Below are positions 36,555 through 49,493 of a DNA stretch of 64,000 nucleotides, in pieces. How positions within the stretch are numbered: position 1 is the stretch's first letter; the number at the start of each line of letters is the position of its first letter. The stretch comes from Anthoceros angustus (lineage: Eukaryota > Streptophyta > Anthocerotopsida > Anthocerotales > Anthocerotaceae): positions 612,856 through 676,855 of the forward strand of contig MU008176.1 in the NCBI GenBank assembly GCA_010909165.1, given 5' to 3'. A program made the translations under genes and the position numbers. The notes below the pieces were generated by a model. It searched no databases. It was not told where the DNA came from and saw only the letters and a program-made list of their open reading frames with translations.

Positions 36555-39500
36555 GAAAAGGTTGGTATATAATATATGGATATATATGTAGGAGAAGTTG
36601 AAAACCGATCATGTCGCAAGATGTGCTCGTGTTTTTCTTCCTCTATCCCTTGCAAAGCAAATTTTCCATGCATCTCGATAAAGTTCCTTGGCATATGCCT
36701 AAGGATCTTGCAGTAGCAATGGAAAAGCTTCTATTTTTTTTCCCTTTTCTATGTATCGCGAAGGGTTTTCCTTTATATGCATCAATGAAAAGGGTCCTTG
36801 CCTTTGGTAGAAGTGAATAATGTCTTCGCCTTGGAAAAGAGGTATATTATGTCTATATATGCTGAAAACACCGACACCGCATGATATGTGAGAAGTTGTG
36901 CTCTAGTTTTGCCTTCTTCTATCCTTCGTCGATGGCAATGTTTCCATGCATCATGAACAAAGTTCCTTGGGGCATGGGAATGAACTTTGTCCATGATGCA
37001 TGCGAAAACCTATTGTTTTGCCCTTGTATGCTTCTGGGTTTTCGTTGCATCATTGAAAATGGTCCTTGGCCTTTGGTAGAAGTGAATGGTAATGTCTTCA
37101 TCTTTGAACTAAGGTATATTATGTATGTCTATATATGCAAGAATAACCGTTAACGTGCATGATGATAGAAGTTGTGTTGTAGTTTTTCTTCCTTTCGCGC
37201 GCTTTTTTCCATGCATCACAGGAGTTCCTTGGCCTATGGCGAACTTTTCAGTGCATTGATTGCTTTCCATATTTTACCTTTTGTATGCTTCGTGCATCTT
37301 TCCATGCATGTGGGAAAAGGGTCCTTGGCCTTTGGTACATGTGACTATTAATGTTTTCGTCTTTGAACTGAGGTATATCATGTATGTCTATATATGCGTG
37401 AATAACACACACGCATGACATGGAAGTTTGTTTGGTTTTGTCTTGTATTCTTGCATGGCAATTTTTTTTCAATGCATCCTCGACAAAGTTCCTTGGCCCA
37501 TGGCGAATGAATTTTTCCCAGGATGCATTGAAAATTTGCCTTCTGTTTTTTCCCTTTCTGTATGCTTGGCCAATGTGTATGCTTGGCCCATGGAATTTTC
37601 TGTCGATGCATCAATGAAAAGGGTCCTTGGCCTATGGTACAAGTCAATGTTCATGACTTGGTCTTTGAAAATAGTTATATCATACATGGCTATATATGTA
37701 GGAATAACGTGGAAAACCAACATGGTGCTTGCGAAGTTGGTTTACGGTTTTCCCCTCCGCTATCCTAGCCCAATGGCAATGTTTGCATGCATCGTGGACA
37801 AAAATCCTTGGCCAAATGGCGAAGGACGTTTTCAGGATGCATGCTAACGCTGTCTGCATGACGCCAGGTTGTTGCATCCTTGAATCAAAGCGAGGCGAGC
37901 TAAGGCATGGGCTTGATAACTAGGTTTTAATCTGGAAGCAGTTGCCATAACTGTGATGAGGGTAGGTTACTGCGCATTTATGCGATTTCCGCATGGCGAA
38001 GGACATACGGATCGGTGTATAAATCACATGGAATAGCCCGAATGTGTATGCGGCAACACTATCACCGCACCCACGGTTGGGCAAGTACATGACAAATTGT
38101 TCTCAAGGTTGTGGAGTCCGAGTCACAGGCGACGGCAAACCGTCCGTCTACTGGGTTCCACACAACTTGAACGCGTTGGGAAGCCATCGAACTTGCTGTG
38201 ATGGAGCAGACGAATCTGGCCATACCAAGGGAAAGAAGCGAGCGCCGGCGAAGAATGGCGGAGGCGGGCGGGAATGAGGCGGCGGGTGACATAAACGACG
38301 GGTGGTGCAGCGCCACCACCCGGTGTATACATTGGTGTCCCTACTGAAAAGGGCACCCTATATTCTGATCGATGTTGCAATTTTTGTTACACTTCCACAT
38401 TGCAACATGTTTTGGAGGTTGGTATATAATATATGGATATATATGTAGGAGAAGTTGAAAACCGATCATGCCGTCACAAGATGTGCTGTGTTTTTCTTCC
38501 TCTATCCCTTGCAAAGGCAATTTTCCATGCATCGTCGATAAAGTTCCTTGGCATATGCCTAAGGATCTTTGTGCGTAATGGAAAAGCTTCTATTTTTTGC
38601 CCTTTTCTATGTATCGCGAAGGGTTTTCCTTTATATGCATCAATGAAAAGGGTCCTTGCACTTTGGTACAAGTGATGATAATGTCTTCGCCTTGGAAAAG
38701 AGGTATATTATGTTTCTATATGCAGAAAACACCGTATACCGCATGATATGTGAGAAGTTGTGCTCTAGTTTTGCCTTCTTCTATCCTTCGTCGATGGCAA
38801 TGTTTCCATGCATCATGAACAAAGTTCCTTGGGGCATGGGAATGAACTTTGTCCATGATGCATGCGAAAATTATTGTTTGCATGCTTGCAATGGGTTTTT
38901 TCAAGCATCATTGAAAATGGTCCTTGGCCTTTGGTAGAAGTGAATGGTAATGTCTTCATCTTTGAACTAAGGTATATTATGTATGTCTACATATGCAGGA
39001 ATAACACCGTTAACCTGCATGATATGAGACAAGATGTGTTGTAGATTTTTCTTCCTATAGCCTTCGCGCATCGCTTTTTTTCACTGCATCCTGGAAACAG
39101 TTTCTTGGCCTATGGCGAAGGAACTGTTTCTAGGTTGCATTGAAAAATTGCTTTCCATATTTTACCTTTTGTATGCTTCGTGCATCTTTCCAAGCATGTG
39201 GGAAAAGGGTCCTTGGCCTTTGGTACATGTGACTATTAATGTTTTCGTCTTTCAACTGAGGTATATCATGTATGTTCATATATGCGAATAACAACGTGAA
39301 ACTCGCATGACATGTGTTTTGTTTGGTTTTGTCTTCCGTAATCTTCGCAATGCAATGCATAAAGTTCCTTGGCCCATGGGAATTGATTTTTCCGTGATGC
39401 ATTGAAAATTTTCCTTGTTTTTTCGTATGCTTGGCCTATGTGTATGCTTGGCCAATGGAATTTTCTGTCGATGCATCAATGAAAAGGGTCCTTGGCCTAT

Positions 39501-40250
39501 GGTACAAGTCATTGTTCATGACCTGGTCTTTGAAAATAGTTATATCATACATGGCTATATATGTAGGAATAACGTGGAAAACCAACATGGTGCTTGCGAA
39601 GTTGGTTTACGGTTTTCCTCCGCTATCCTAGCTAAATGTTTGCATTGGCCACAAAAATCCTTGGCTGGCGGACGTTTTTCCGTGATGCATGCCAATACGC
39701 TGTCCCGCATGACCCACTGGTTGTTGCATCCTTGAATCAAAGTGGAGACAGAGGCAGCAGGTGGGCTTGTTAACTAGGTTTTAATCGCAGGAACCGCAGG
39801 TTGCCATAGCTTTGTGATGAGGGTAGGTTACCGCGGCATTTAATGCGATTTCCGGCATGGCGACATACGGGATCGGTGGTGTAAATCATGGAATAGCCCA
39901 ATGTATGCGGCAACACTATCACCGCACTCACGCGGTTGGGGTACATGACAAATTGTTCTCAAGGTTGTGGAGTCCGAGTCACAAGCGCCACGAACGGCAG
40001 AAACCCGTCCTCACGGGTTCCACAACGGTGTGAACGAATTGGGAAGCCACGAACTTGCCGGATGGTGGAACCGAATCTCACATACCAAGGGAAAGAGCGA
40101 GAAGCGCCGACCTAAGAATGGCGGAGGGGGCGAGGACAGTTGCTGACGATCAGCATGGGTGACGGCAGGCCGGCTCCCCGGTGTTGTATGAGGCGATTGG
40201 TGTCCCTAGAAAAGGGCACCCTATAATATACCGATGTTGCAATTTTTTTT
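36555..40250. repeat. Direct duplication of a 1.85-kb repeat-rich block
   Basis: Copy 1 (about 36555-38405) and copy 2 (about 38413-40250) both start ggttggtatataatatatgg and end in gaaaagggcaccctata. Within each copy a module of about 250 bp recurs: tcttcctctatcc, tttccatgcatc, gttccttggc, then gggtccttggcctttggta and a tatattatgt-tatatatgc stretch. The block is a tandem array inside a tandem duplication. No protein is recognised, and the many short frames follow the module period. Confidence 0.88.
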
Positions 40251-40251
40251 G

Positions 40252-40360
40252 TTACACTTCCACATTGCAACATGTTTTGGAGGCTTGGTATTAAGTTTGT
40301 TAGTTACATCCCCGTTTGGTGCGACCATCTTAACGAACACGGCACTCTCTCTTCCCACCT
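40252..40360 (-). repeat. Dispersed repeat, inverted partner of 13709-13812
   Basis: Reverse complement matches 13709-13812 as described there. It also opens the 40.4-42.4 kb duplicated block, whose sub-units repeat words such as gttgcaa-atggt-tg-tggcttggtgtt. Confidence 0.75.
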
Positions 40361-40369
40361 CCCCTTGGT

Positions 40370-42430
40370 ACACCTCTCTCACAAGCATTGTTAATAATTT
40401 CCCACAGCCTTGTTATTACTGTGGTTGCAATTTTATGTACCACTTCCAACTTGCAACATGGTTTGATGGCTTGGTGTTAAGTTGGTCCATTCTTTCTCTT
40501 CCTTCTCCCACCATCCTAACACAATGCTTGGTCTCTCACTTCATGTACCACTTCAAAATTGCAAAACTCTATGGTGGCTTGGTGTTCATGGTGTCCTTTT
40601 CTTATCCACCTTCTCACCCCATCTTAACACAATACTTGGTCTCTCTCCTCTCACCTCACCCTCCTATTTATTGCCCCTTATCACACCCTTTTATACTCTT
40701 TCACTTCTCCTCCTCCTTCATGACCGTGAGAAGGACCTCCCTATCACAACCATTTTATACTCTTCCACTATTCCTCTTTCAACTTGCTTGTTACAATGAC
40801 CTCTCTCCGCCTGGGGTCCTTCCCTTCCTTTTACCTCCTTTGCATATACTCGATATATATATATGTTTGTAGGCTTCAAGACATAAGTATGTGTACATAT
40901 ATATGTACACATCCATCTCGTTATACTTCTATTATATTAGTGTATTTACATGCCTCTTTGTATATACGTATACGCATATATAGGCATCAAGACTTGTTTA
41001 TATAATAATATATAGCTAACCCTACGTCACTCTCATACCTTGCATATATCTAAGTGTTTGATTTTATTGACAATTTAAATCAATTTTTGGACACTTCAAG
41101 CCGCCCTCTATCCCTTGCGACTTGTTTCCACCGATGCAACACGAAATCCACGGATATGGGCATATGCGTCAAAGGCGTACCACCAACATGTGCCTCAATC
41201 GAAGCGGCGCGGCGTCACTTGGTGACTCTTCGACCAACATCGGTTGCCACCTCACGCTTTTGACACGGACGCAGGATCACGCCTTATTGGTGCTGCCATC
41301 ACACCTCGTGATCCCCACCATCACGTTTCCTAAGATCACTGACGGTGACGCCCCCCGTTGGCCCCTTCCTCCATCTTCCTTCTCTCCTTGGGTTACATGC
41401 CTTCCTTCACGACTGGCCTTCCCACCTCCCCTTACAGGTACACCCTCTCTCACAAGCATTGTTAATAATTTCCCACCTTATTCTGATCGTGTTGCAATTT
41501 TATGTACCACTTCCAACTTCCATGGTTTGATGGCTTGGTGTTAAGTTGGTCCATTCTTTCTCTTCCTTCTCCCACCATCCTAACACAATGCTTGGTCTCT
41601 CACTTCATGTACCACTTCAAAATTGCAACACTTTATGGTGGCTTGGTGTTCAAGGTGTCCTTTTCTTATCCACCTTCTCACCCCATCTTAACACAATACT
41701 TGGTCTCTCTCCTCTCACCTCACCCTCCTATTTATTGCCCCTTATCACACCCTTTTATACTCTTTCACTTCTCCTCCTCCTTCATGGTGAGAAGGACCTC
41801 CCTATCACCATTTTATACTCTTCCACTATTCCTCTTTCAACTTGCTTGTTACAATGACCTCTCTCCTGTCCTTCCCTTCCTTTTACCTCCTTTGCATATA
41901 CTCAATATACATATATATGTTTGTAGGCTTCAGACATAAGTATGTGTACATATTATGTACACATCCATCTCATTATACTTCTATTATATTAGTGTATTTA
42001 CATGCCTCTTTGTATACGTATATCTACGTATATATAGGCATCAAGACTTGTTTATATAATAATATATGTGTGCTAACCCTTACGTCACTCTCATACCTTA
42101 CATATCTAAGTGTTTGATTTTATTGACAATTTAAATCAAATTTTTGGACACTTCAAGCGTCCTCTATCCCTTGCGACTTGTTTCCCGATGCAATACTGAA
42201 ATCCACGATATGGGCATATGCGTCGGCGTGCACCACCAACATGTGCCTACGATCAAGCGGCGCGGCGTACTTGGTGACTCCTTGACTCAACATCCGGGTT
42301 GCCACCACTCACGCTTTTGACACCTGATCAGGATACGCCTTATCAGTGCTGCCATCACACCTCCGTGATCCCTCCCACCATCGTTGCCTCGTGATCACTG
42401 ACGGTGACGCTCCCTGCTTGGCCCCTTCCT
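40370..42430. repeat. Tandem duplication, unit about 1.06 kb
   Basis: The word ttttatgtaccacttcc occurs at 40431 and 41498 (offset 1067), and tgattttattgacaatttaaatc at 41059 and 42114 (offset 1055). The two copies run in parallel between. Long Phe/Pro/Leu-rich plus-strand frames in both copies follow from pyrimidine-rich sequence and are not called as genes. Confidence 0.92.
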
Positions 42431-42599
42431 CCATCTTCCTTCTCTCCACCGGGTTCCGTGGCCTTCCTTCTCCGCATGCCTTCACCTTCCACAGTTTCCT
42501 TCCTTCTTCCCCTGAGTCATTTGCACGCATCACTTGACTCACGTCCTATATAGCAAAACCTACATATCACAGCCAAGCATTCCATTAACGCCGTCATGA

Positions 42600-42985
42600 C
42601 TATTTTACCACTCGATTACTCGGCATCTTTGTCAATCCATGCCTTGCTGCCCACTTCAACTCATCGAGGTTCGCTCCCTCCCAGCGTTGGACATACCGTT
42701 TCTCGAACTCCTTTGCTCCCCTCTTGGACCAAAGGGATTGTCCCATGCTCGTGCGCCATAATTCTTGCGGCGTTGCGGCGGCTTCTTTGTGGTGTTGGCC
42801 ATACACCACCATACGCTTAGCGTCACCACAGCTTGCCTGACCTTTCTCCATGCCTTTGTGCTCACATTAGGCGGATGCAGCCATTTTGCATCCTTCCCTT
42901 CTCCCTCCACGGAATTGCAGCTTGCACGCACCTTCTTGCCCACATTGTGGTTCCTTGTCCATGATGCACCTACAAACACAGCCAC
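42600..42985 (-). CDS. Unrecognised minus-strand fragment, first of three copies
   Basis: Minus-strand reading from 42985 gives a Lys/Arg-rich piece containing FVGASWTRNHNVGKKVRASC. A second frame from about 42851 to 42600 contains LWRTSMGQSLWSKRGAKEFE and KWAARHGLTKMPSN. The same residues recur at 43600-43818 and 44729-44977 with different frame breaks. Charge pattern and Trp content look like real protein. No family is recognised. Confidence 0.35.
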
Positions 42986-44728
42986 AATATCCTCGCGCTC
43001 TATACTTGCGACTCATACTCTACCTTCCTCACGGTCTTTCACCAAACTCTATTTGGCTCGACCATGGCATCATCACTCCATTTTGCACACTCAGCTCCAA
43101 CACACGCTGGTGAAGCCTTCCTCACTAAATCCTTCCTCATGGACGACTCTTCATCGCCTCCTCATTCTCTATCCACCCTCCATACATAACCGGCTCACAG
43201 CCATGTCACCTCCACCACGCCCATGCTTACTTTGCACAGCTGCGGCTATGACGCCCGTCTAATAGCTTCTGGGCCAGGTGCTGTCAATTCTCCAATTTCA
43301 TGTAGTGGTAGCAATGTAGTCGACATGTCTTCCTCAATCTCGACATCCGCCATCTCCACATCTTCCTCGCCTCCGCTGTCCCCATCCTCCCGGGCTGGTG
43401 TCCTCCCTCTCCACCGGGTTCCGTGGCCTTCCTTCTCCGCATGCCTTCACCTTCCACCCCTTCTTCCTCATACGCATCACTTCGTACCTCACGTCCTATA
43501 GCAAAACCTACATATCACAACCAAGCATTCCATTAACCGTCAACGACTATTTTACCACTCCAATACTCCATCAGTCCAATCCATGCCTTGCTGCCCACTT
43601 CAACTCATCCGTGGTTGCTCCCTCCCGCTGGACATACTGCTTTCTAACTCCTTGTTCCCACTGGACCAAAGGGATTGTCCCATGCTCGTGCTCGCAGTCT
43701 TGCGACCGGCGTTACAAGCTCTAATTATTGGCCATACACCACCATGCTTCTCAGCGCCACCACTTGCTGTTCCATGCCCTTCTCCATGCCTTGTGTTCAC
43801 ATTAGGGGATGCAGCCATTTTGCATCCTTCCCTCTCCCTCCATGAATTGCAGCTTGCCGCACCTTCTTGCCCACATTAGGTTCCTTGTCCGCATGCACCT
43901 ACAAACCTGGCCACAATATCCTCGCGCTCTATACTTGAAACTCATACTCTACCTTCCTCACGGTCTTTCACCAAACTCTATTTGGCTCGACCATGGCATC
44001 ATCACTCCATTTTGCACACTAGCTCCAACACACCGGTGGAAGGCCTTCCTCACTAAATCCTTCCTCATGGACGACTCTTCATCGCCTCCTCATTCTCTAT
44101 CCACCCTCCATCGCATAACCGGCTCACAGCCATGTACACTCCACCACGCCCATGCTTACTTTGCACAGCTGCGGCTATGACGCCCGTCTAATAGCTTCTG
44201 GGCCAGGTGCTGTCAATTCTCCAATTTCATGTGGTGGCAATGTAGTCGACATGTCTTCCTCAATCTCGACATCCGCCATCTCCACATCTTCCTCCTCGCC
44301 TCCGCTGTCCCCATCCTCCCGGGCTGGTGTCCTCCCTCTCCACCGGGTTCCGTGGCCTTCCTTCTCCGCATGCCTTCACCTTCCACCCCTTCTTCCTCAT
44401 ACGCATCACTTCGTACCTCACGTCCTATAGCAAAAACCTACATATCACAACCAAGCATTCCATTAACCGTCAACGACTATTTTACCACTCCAATACTCCA
44501 TCAGTCCAATCCATGCCTTGCTGCCCACTTCAACTCATCCGTGGTTGCTCCCCTCCCGCTGGACATACTGCTTTCTAACTCCTTGTTCCCACTGGACCAA
44601 AGGGATTGTCCCATGCTCGTGCTCGCAGTCTTGCGACCGGCGTTACAAGCTCTAATTATTGGCCATACACCACCATGCTTCTCAGCGCCACCACTTGCTG
44701 TTCCATGCCCTTCTCCATGCCTTTGTGC

Positions 44729-44977
44729 TCACATTAGGGGATGCAGCCATTTTGCATCCTTCCCCTTCTCCCTCCACAGAATTGCAGCTTGCCGCACCTT
44801 CTTGCCCACATTGTGGTTCCTTGTCCGCGATGCACCTACAAACCTGGCCACAATATCCTCGCGCTCTATACTTGGAAACTCATACTCTACCTTCCTCACC
44901 AGTCTTTCTCGCAAACTCTCGTCGTGGCTCGACCATGGCATCATCAGCTCCATTTTTGCACACTCGAGCTCCAACAC
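44729..44977 (-). CDS. Unrecognised minus-strand fragment, third copy
   Basis: An 82-residue frame with MELMMPWSSHDESLRERL and VGASRTRNHNVGKKVR, corresponding to the piece at 42600-42985 but open over a different part. Comparing copies shows that each has lost the frame at different points, often next to a CAG/CTG position. Confidence 0.35.
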   Translation of the reverse strand: MLELECAKMELMMPWSSHDESLRERLVRKVEYEFPSIEREDIVARFVGASRTRNHNVGKKVRQAAILWREKGKDAKWLHPLM

Positions 44978-45390
44978 CGGTGGAAGGCCTTCCTCACTGT
45001 CTTCCTCATCTGACGACTCTTCTCATCCGCCTCCTCATTCTCTACCCACCCTCCATCGCATAACCCCACAGCCATGTACACTCCACCACGCCCATGTAGC
45101 TTAGCACACTCTGGCATGACATCGCCTAATGGCTTACCGCCGTGTCTCAAAATTCTCCAATTTCATGTGGTGGCAATGTAGTCGCATGTCTTCCTCAATC
45201 TCAAAGATCCGCCATCTCCACATCTTCCTCCTCGCCTCCCCGGCCCATCCCCATCTCGAGCCTGTGTCCTCCTCCTCACCGCCTCCTCACCATCATAGGC
45301 ATGCGCTCCTTGGCCCTCCTCCGCAACCCGCGTCCACCAGCAGACCAGTCTCCCTCCAATTGCAGAGTTTCCTCCCCTCAAAGGCTCCCC

Positions 45391-45906
45391 TCACCTTACG
45401 TTGTTGGGGGTTGTCGTCGCCATGCGGAGAAGGTCCACAAAACCTATGCCATCTCTCTCGGTAGCCACAGGGTCACCCTCTTGTGCACCACCACCATGCT
45501 CCTCAAGTTGGACACAGCCCTCTTGCTCCAGACTCACGCCAATGTCCTCGTTCCCTCCGGATGTCGCTGCCCTGGCAGATCCCTCCTCTGACAGCTTTGG
45601 AATCTCTCCTCCAGGAAACAGCTGTAGCGTTAGCACCCCAACTGTTGGAGAAACCGACTCCCCTTCCGGCCGCTTTCTTTGACCATCGGCCTCCTCTTCG
45701 GCAGCAGTCGCCACTCCTGTATGCAGTTGCTCCCCTCCGGCAACCTCCTCCTCTCTCGCCGCTTCCCGCTCCACGCCATGAGCATCCACCCTCTCAACTT
45801 CAGTGGAATCGGCATTCTCCACGACCGCGCCCACCTCACTTGCAGGCTTCCACCACATCCGGCCGGCTTCCATCCAGCTGATGGTGGGTCGCTGCGGCCG
45901 TACCAT
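45391..45906 (-). CDS. Unrecognised acidic open frame
   Basis: 171 residues, strongly acidic (many Glu and Gly, few aromatic residues), with no cysteine motif, membrane segment or signal peptide. It lies just beyond the putative 3' LTR of the retroelement, on the same strand. A plus-strand Pro/Ser-rich frame covers the same bases, so chance cannot be excluded. It could be an intrinsically disordered segment of a decayed element protein. Confidence 0.25.
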   Translation of the reverse strand: MVRPQRPTISWMEAGRMWWKPASEVGAVVENADSTEVERVDAHGVEREAAREEEVAGGEQLHTGVATAAEEEADGQRKRPEGESVSPTVGVLTLQLFPGGEIPKLSEEGSARAATSGGNEDIGVSLEQEGCVQLEEHGGGAQEGDPVATERDGIGFVDLLRMATTTPNNVR

Positions 45907-46081
45907 GTTGCATGCCTACAACTTTGTCTGCAAAGCTAGGTCACTAAGCTTCCGCAGCTGCGATCTCCTTGGCCTTGGCCCGGAGCAACAATCCTAGCCT
46001 TAATTTGTCCTTGGCCTATGGCCAAGGGCAAGGCTAAAGAGGCGGGTTTGCCTAAGAGGCGGACCCGGGACCAACAAACAG

Positions 46082-46700
46082 TGAAATCAAGATGGAAAAT
46101 TCTCCCAACTTTGGTAATGCAACGAACCACAAGAACCTCTAGGAGACAAAGACACCGAGGACAGTATGGCTGTCTATTAGAACAAGACAAACATCAACAA
46201 TCCGAGAATCCATGGTGGTGCCTACATATATAGGCAAAACCCCGAGTTCTCGATGAAGTGTCCACCGTATCGATGGTGGGCACTTTATAATCCTACTTTC
46301 CTTGGCCTTGAAATAATAATATTTTATGTGTTTAACAGCCTATTCGTCCTTTTCCTTGATTTATGATTTTATGTATTTTCTAATATAAATCACTATCTAT
46401 ATATGCGTCATTGCACCGCCTTACATGCATAACCATGCATATAGATTGCATGCGCCATGACACATCACACCCACATGTCCACATCACATGTCATCCTTCA
46501 TCTCCATACGTATGCATACATGGCATACATGGCATACATGTCATGTGCAGGCCATCCATGGGCCATGTACATGACATCATCAAGCACTTGACATCGGGGC
46601 TTATGCCGAGATGCTCCGATCGATATCTAGTCATTTCGACAGGCTTATGCCGGGATGCTCTAGTCGATATCCGGTCATAGAGTCTTAGGTGCTCTGTCTG
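46082..46700 (-). repeat. LTR-like repeat, 3' copy
   Basis: Matches 57218-57860 and 59447-60085. All three begin on the plus strand with TGAAATCAAG. Left of this point the 46-kb copy differs completely from the other two, which share the leader. That defines a sharp LTR edge ending in ...TTTCA on the element strand. The other edge is unclear because similarity continues into catgcatac-rich sequence to about 46700. A TATA-like ctatatatgtagg (minus strand) lies about 150 bp from the sharp edge. Confidence 0.7.
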
Positions 46701-46739
46701 ACAAGCAGCGGTATGTGCGGCCGCATAGCGCATGCCTAC

Positions 46740-47870
46740 CTAGCTTGTCTACAAAGCTAAGTCACTAAGCTCCGCTGCGATCTCCTTGGCCTTGGCCGAG
46801 CAACAATCCTAGCCTTAATTTGTCCTTGGCCTATGGCCAAGGGCAAGGCTACAAAAGTGGGTTTGCCTAAGAGACCGGGACGTGACGACCCCACAGGAGA
46901 GGCCTAGCCACGGTTTCCCACAAAATTGTTTAGACCATCTTGGCCTAGAAAACAAACAACTACTTACCAACGTCCCCACCATGAGCGTAGCTTGTCCAAC
47001 CGGGTGGTTACGCGAGGAGGAGGAATGGCGTCATCTTCTAGATCCTCATCATCGATGGGTCTTCTTGTGCCTCTGTTTGTCGTAATCTCATGGCGCTTGA
47101 ATCGGAGACATCAACTGTTCTTCCACAAAGCGCTTACATGCATACCATGCATATAGATTGCATGCGCCATGACACATCACCCGCCACATGTCCACATCAC
47201 ATGTCATCCTTCATCTCCATAATGCATACATGGCACACATGCATACATGGCATACATGTCATGTGCAGGCCATCCATGGGCCATGTACATGACATCATCA
47301 CACTTCGATCGTGGCTTATGCGAGATGCTCGATCGATATCTAGTCATTTCGATTCGGGCTTATGCCGGGATGCTCTAGTCGATATCGGTCATAGAGTCTT
47401 AGGTGCTCTGTTTCCCATACAAAGAATAAAGATGACATGTCGCGGCCGTGATAGCCGCATGCCTACCTAGCTTGTCTACAAAGCTAAGTCACTAAGCTCC
47501 ACTGCGATCTCCTTGGCCTTGGCCCAGAGCAACAATCCTAGCCTTAATTGTCCTTGGCCTATGGGCAAGGCTACAAAAGGCTGGGTTTGCCTAAGAGAGG
47601 CCCGGACCGGAAACTACAGGAAACTTGGAGCCACCGGTTTCCCACAAAATTGTTTAGACCATCTTGGCCTAGAAAACAAACAACTACCAACGTCCCCACC
47701 AGCGAGAACGTAGCTTGTCCAACAGACGGTGGTTCGCCCGAGGAGGAGGAATGGCGTCATCTTCTAGATCCTCATCATCGATGGGTCTTCTTGTGCCTCT
47801 GCTTAATCGTAATCTCGGGCGCTTGAATCGGAGAGATCCAACTGTTCTTCCACAAAGCGCTGCATCGAAT
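46740..47870. repeat. Duplicated spacer blocks and partial LTR
   Basis: Blocks starting gcatgcctacctagcttgtc at 46730 and 47459 run in parallel for about 370 bp and share ccatcttggcctagaaaac and gtcatcttctagatcctc. A partial LTR copy (47145-47440) separates them. A third, shorter copy of the left end lies at about 45930-46075. Each block contains the palindromic word ccttggcctatggccaagg or a variant. Confidence 0.8.
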
Positions 47871-49490
47871 CGGAAAAGGATGCACGCCATCGTCCGCATC
47901 CATGTCCATAAGCTTCTGTGTTGGATAATTGAAAAGCGGTAACTTACGAAGTGTAGATGTGCGGTGGCGAGCCTCCCGAGTTGAAAGCATTCTTCTCCTC
48001 TCGAGTCCAAGCACGATCAACATGAGGGGTCCTCAATTGTTGGTCGAATGTAAAGCCGAGGCCACCCTACCACATGATGCCACTCCGCGGATGGTGGAAA
48101 ACTCGAAACCACTCTTTGAGAAAAATCAAGCGAGGGTATGTGTCTCCCGTCAACGAACTCTGGCAACCTCATCCCATCAAACCATTGATGCATTTGGAAG
48201 TGATGCTGCAACTTCCTCCATGCACCCTCTCATAGCTTGTCCGGTCCGGGCAAGCGCTTGTGACCCAGCCGGAGCTCAAACAAATCCGGTGTTCCTGGGA
48301 TAATGCTCCACCCTCTGTCATGGTGCTCCTCAACATCTGATGAAAATGTGAAGCTCGTCATAACTTCCGGTGGAATACCTCGTTCCGGGTCATACTGGCG
48401 GGAGTAGAAGATGCTCCACTTACCCGCATCTTCGTCATCCACAAATTGGGGTCCCATCACGCAAACCTTGCTTGAGTTGGCGGTCATAGCACACCCGGAG
48501 GGCATGATTCCAAGATATCTCCACCTCGCTTGTGCGAGACCTCCTCCATGGGCTCATGCGGTGAGAACTACCAGCCCTAGGTGCAACCCTGGAATTTTCA
48601 GCACCTGATGAAGGCCGACATACATGCTGTACACAGTAGGATCGAGTGCGCTCCGGTTGCCTTGGCGGTGGCGGTTGCTCCCTTTGCTCTGCGAAGAGCG
48701 TGGTGTTCTCTGCTGCGCCGCACGGTGACCGCTCCTTGATTCGGGATCGGCTTGCCTCAAACTCCTGCTGGCTTTCCATGTTCGCCGACAAAGGATGCTT
48801 GCGTCGCCCCTCTTGCGCTTGATTGACGGTGGCACTTCCTCTTGGCTTCACCTTGTGGTGTGGATAGGGCGGTACGCCTTCTCCTATGCACGTATGAAAC
48901 GGGCGACCATGGCGCTCCTATCCAGCTCCAAGCATGAAACCACCTTTAGAAACACTGTGAGGAATTCTCAACCAGCACGCCCGATCGGCATGGCAAAGGT
49001 TCCTCTTCCAAAATGAGATGCTCCCTCAGCCGTGCCCAATTTGTCTCGTTTCCGTAGAATTAGACCCTTGTCGCATCCTCTGTACTCAATTCCTCTTTCA
49101 CAATTCCTTGCACATGCGAACGCTTAACAACTCATCGCCTTAGCATGTGCGATCCCATTTGTGAATTTGGCCCCAAGCATCTTGTGTCCTTCTTCACTGT
49201 ACATCAGCTTCTTTGTTTGACTTCCAACGTGTGTGAATTTAAGACAACCTCGGTACCACCTTACGAAGAGCCACGTTCACACTTAGCACATTCTGATTGC
49301 TCACATAGCCATTCTCCTTCCGAACCTTGTCGGTCGGTTTGAGGCAAAGCAGATGGTAACCACGGTTACATCACATAGCAACATGAATTCTTAAATCGGT
49401 GTGTGCCCACACTCCTCACGAGGCAAATCTGGTGGCGTCAGTCCGAGGCCGATTCGTGTATCCGGTCGGGCAAATGGCATGGAGCCAAAT
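47690..49490 (-). other. 3' region of the retroelement, product unclear
   Basis: Downstream of integrase the minus strand holds several consecutive short frames (48851-48435, 48505-48230, 48211-48017, 48010-47684) with protein-like composition that switch frame. The second contains VMGPQFVDDEDAGKW and RGWSIIPGTPDLFE. They may be a C-terminal extension of Pol. No chromodomain or other known fold could be recognised. Confidence 0.35.
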
Positions 49491-49493
49491 GCT

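Larger units (their letters stand above)
42442..45150. repeat. Triplicated block, unit about 0.93-0.97 kb
   Basis: ctctccaccgggttccgtgg occurs at 42442, 43408 and 44337. The three copies are collinear, the third ending near 45150 with further partial similarity to about 45250. Copies 2 and 3 are closest to each other. A minus-strand coding-like fragment is carried in each. Confidence 0.92.

Noticed and set aside
40482-41939. Phe/Leu/Pro-rich plus-strand frames that look like membrane proteins
   Set aside because: They repeat with the 1.06-kb duplication, shift frame between copies and derive from ctt/cct-rich sequence.
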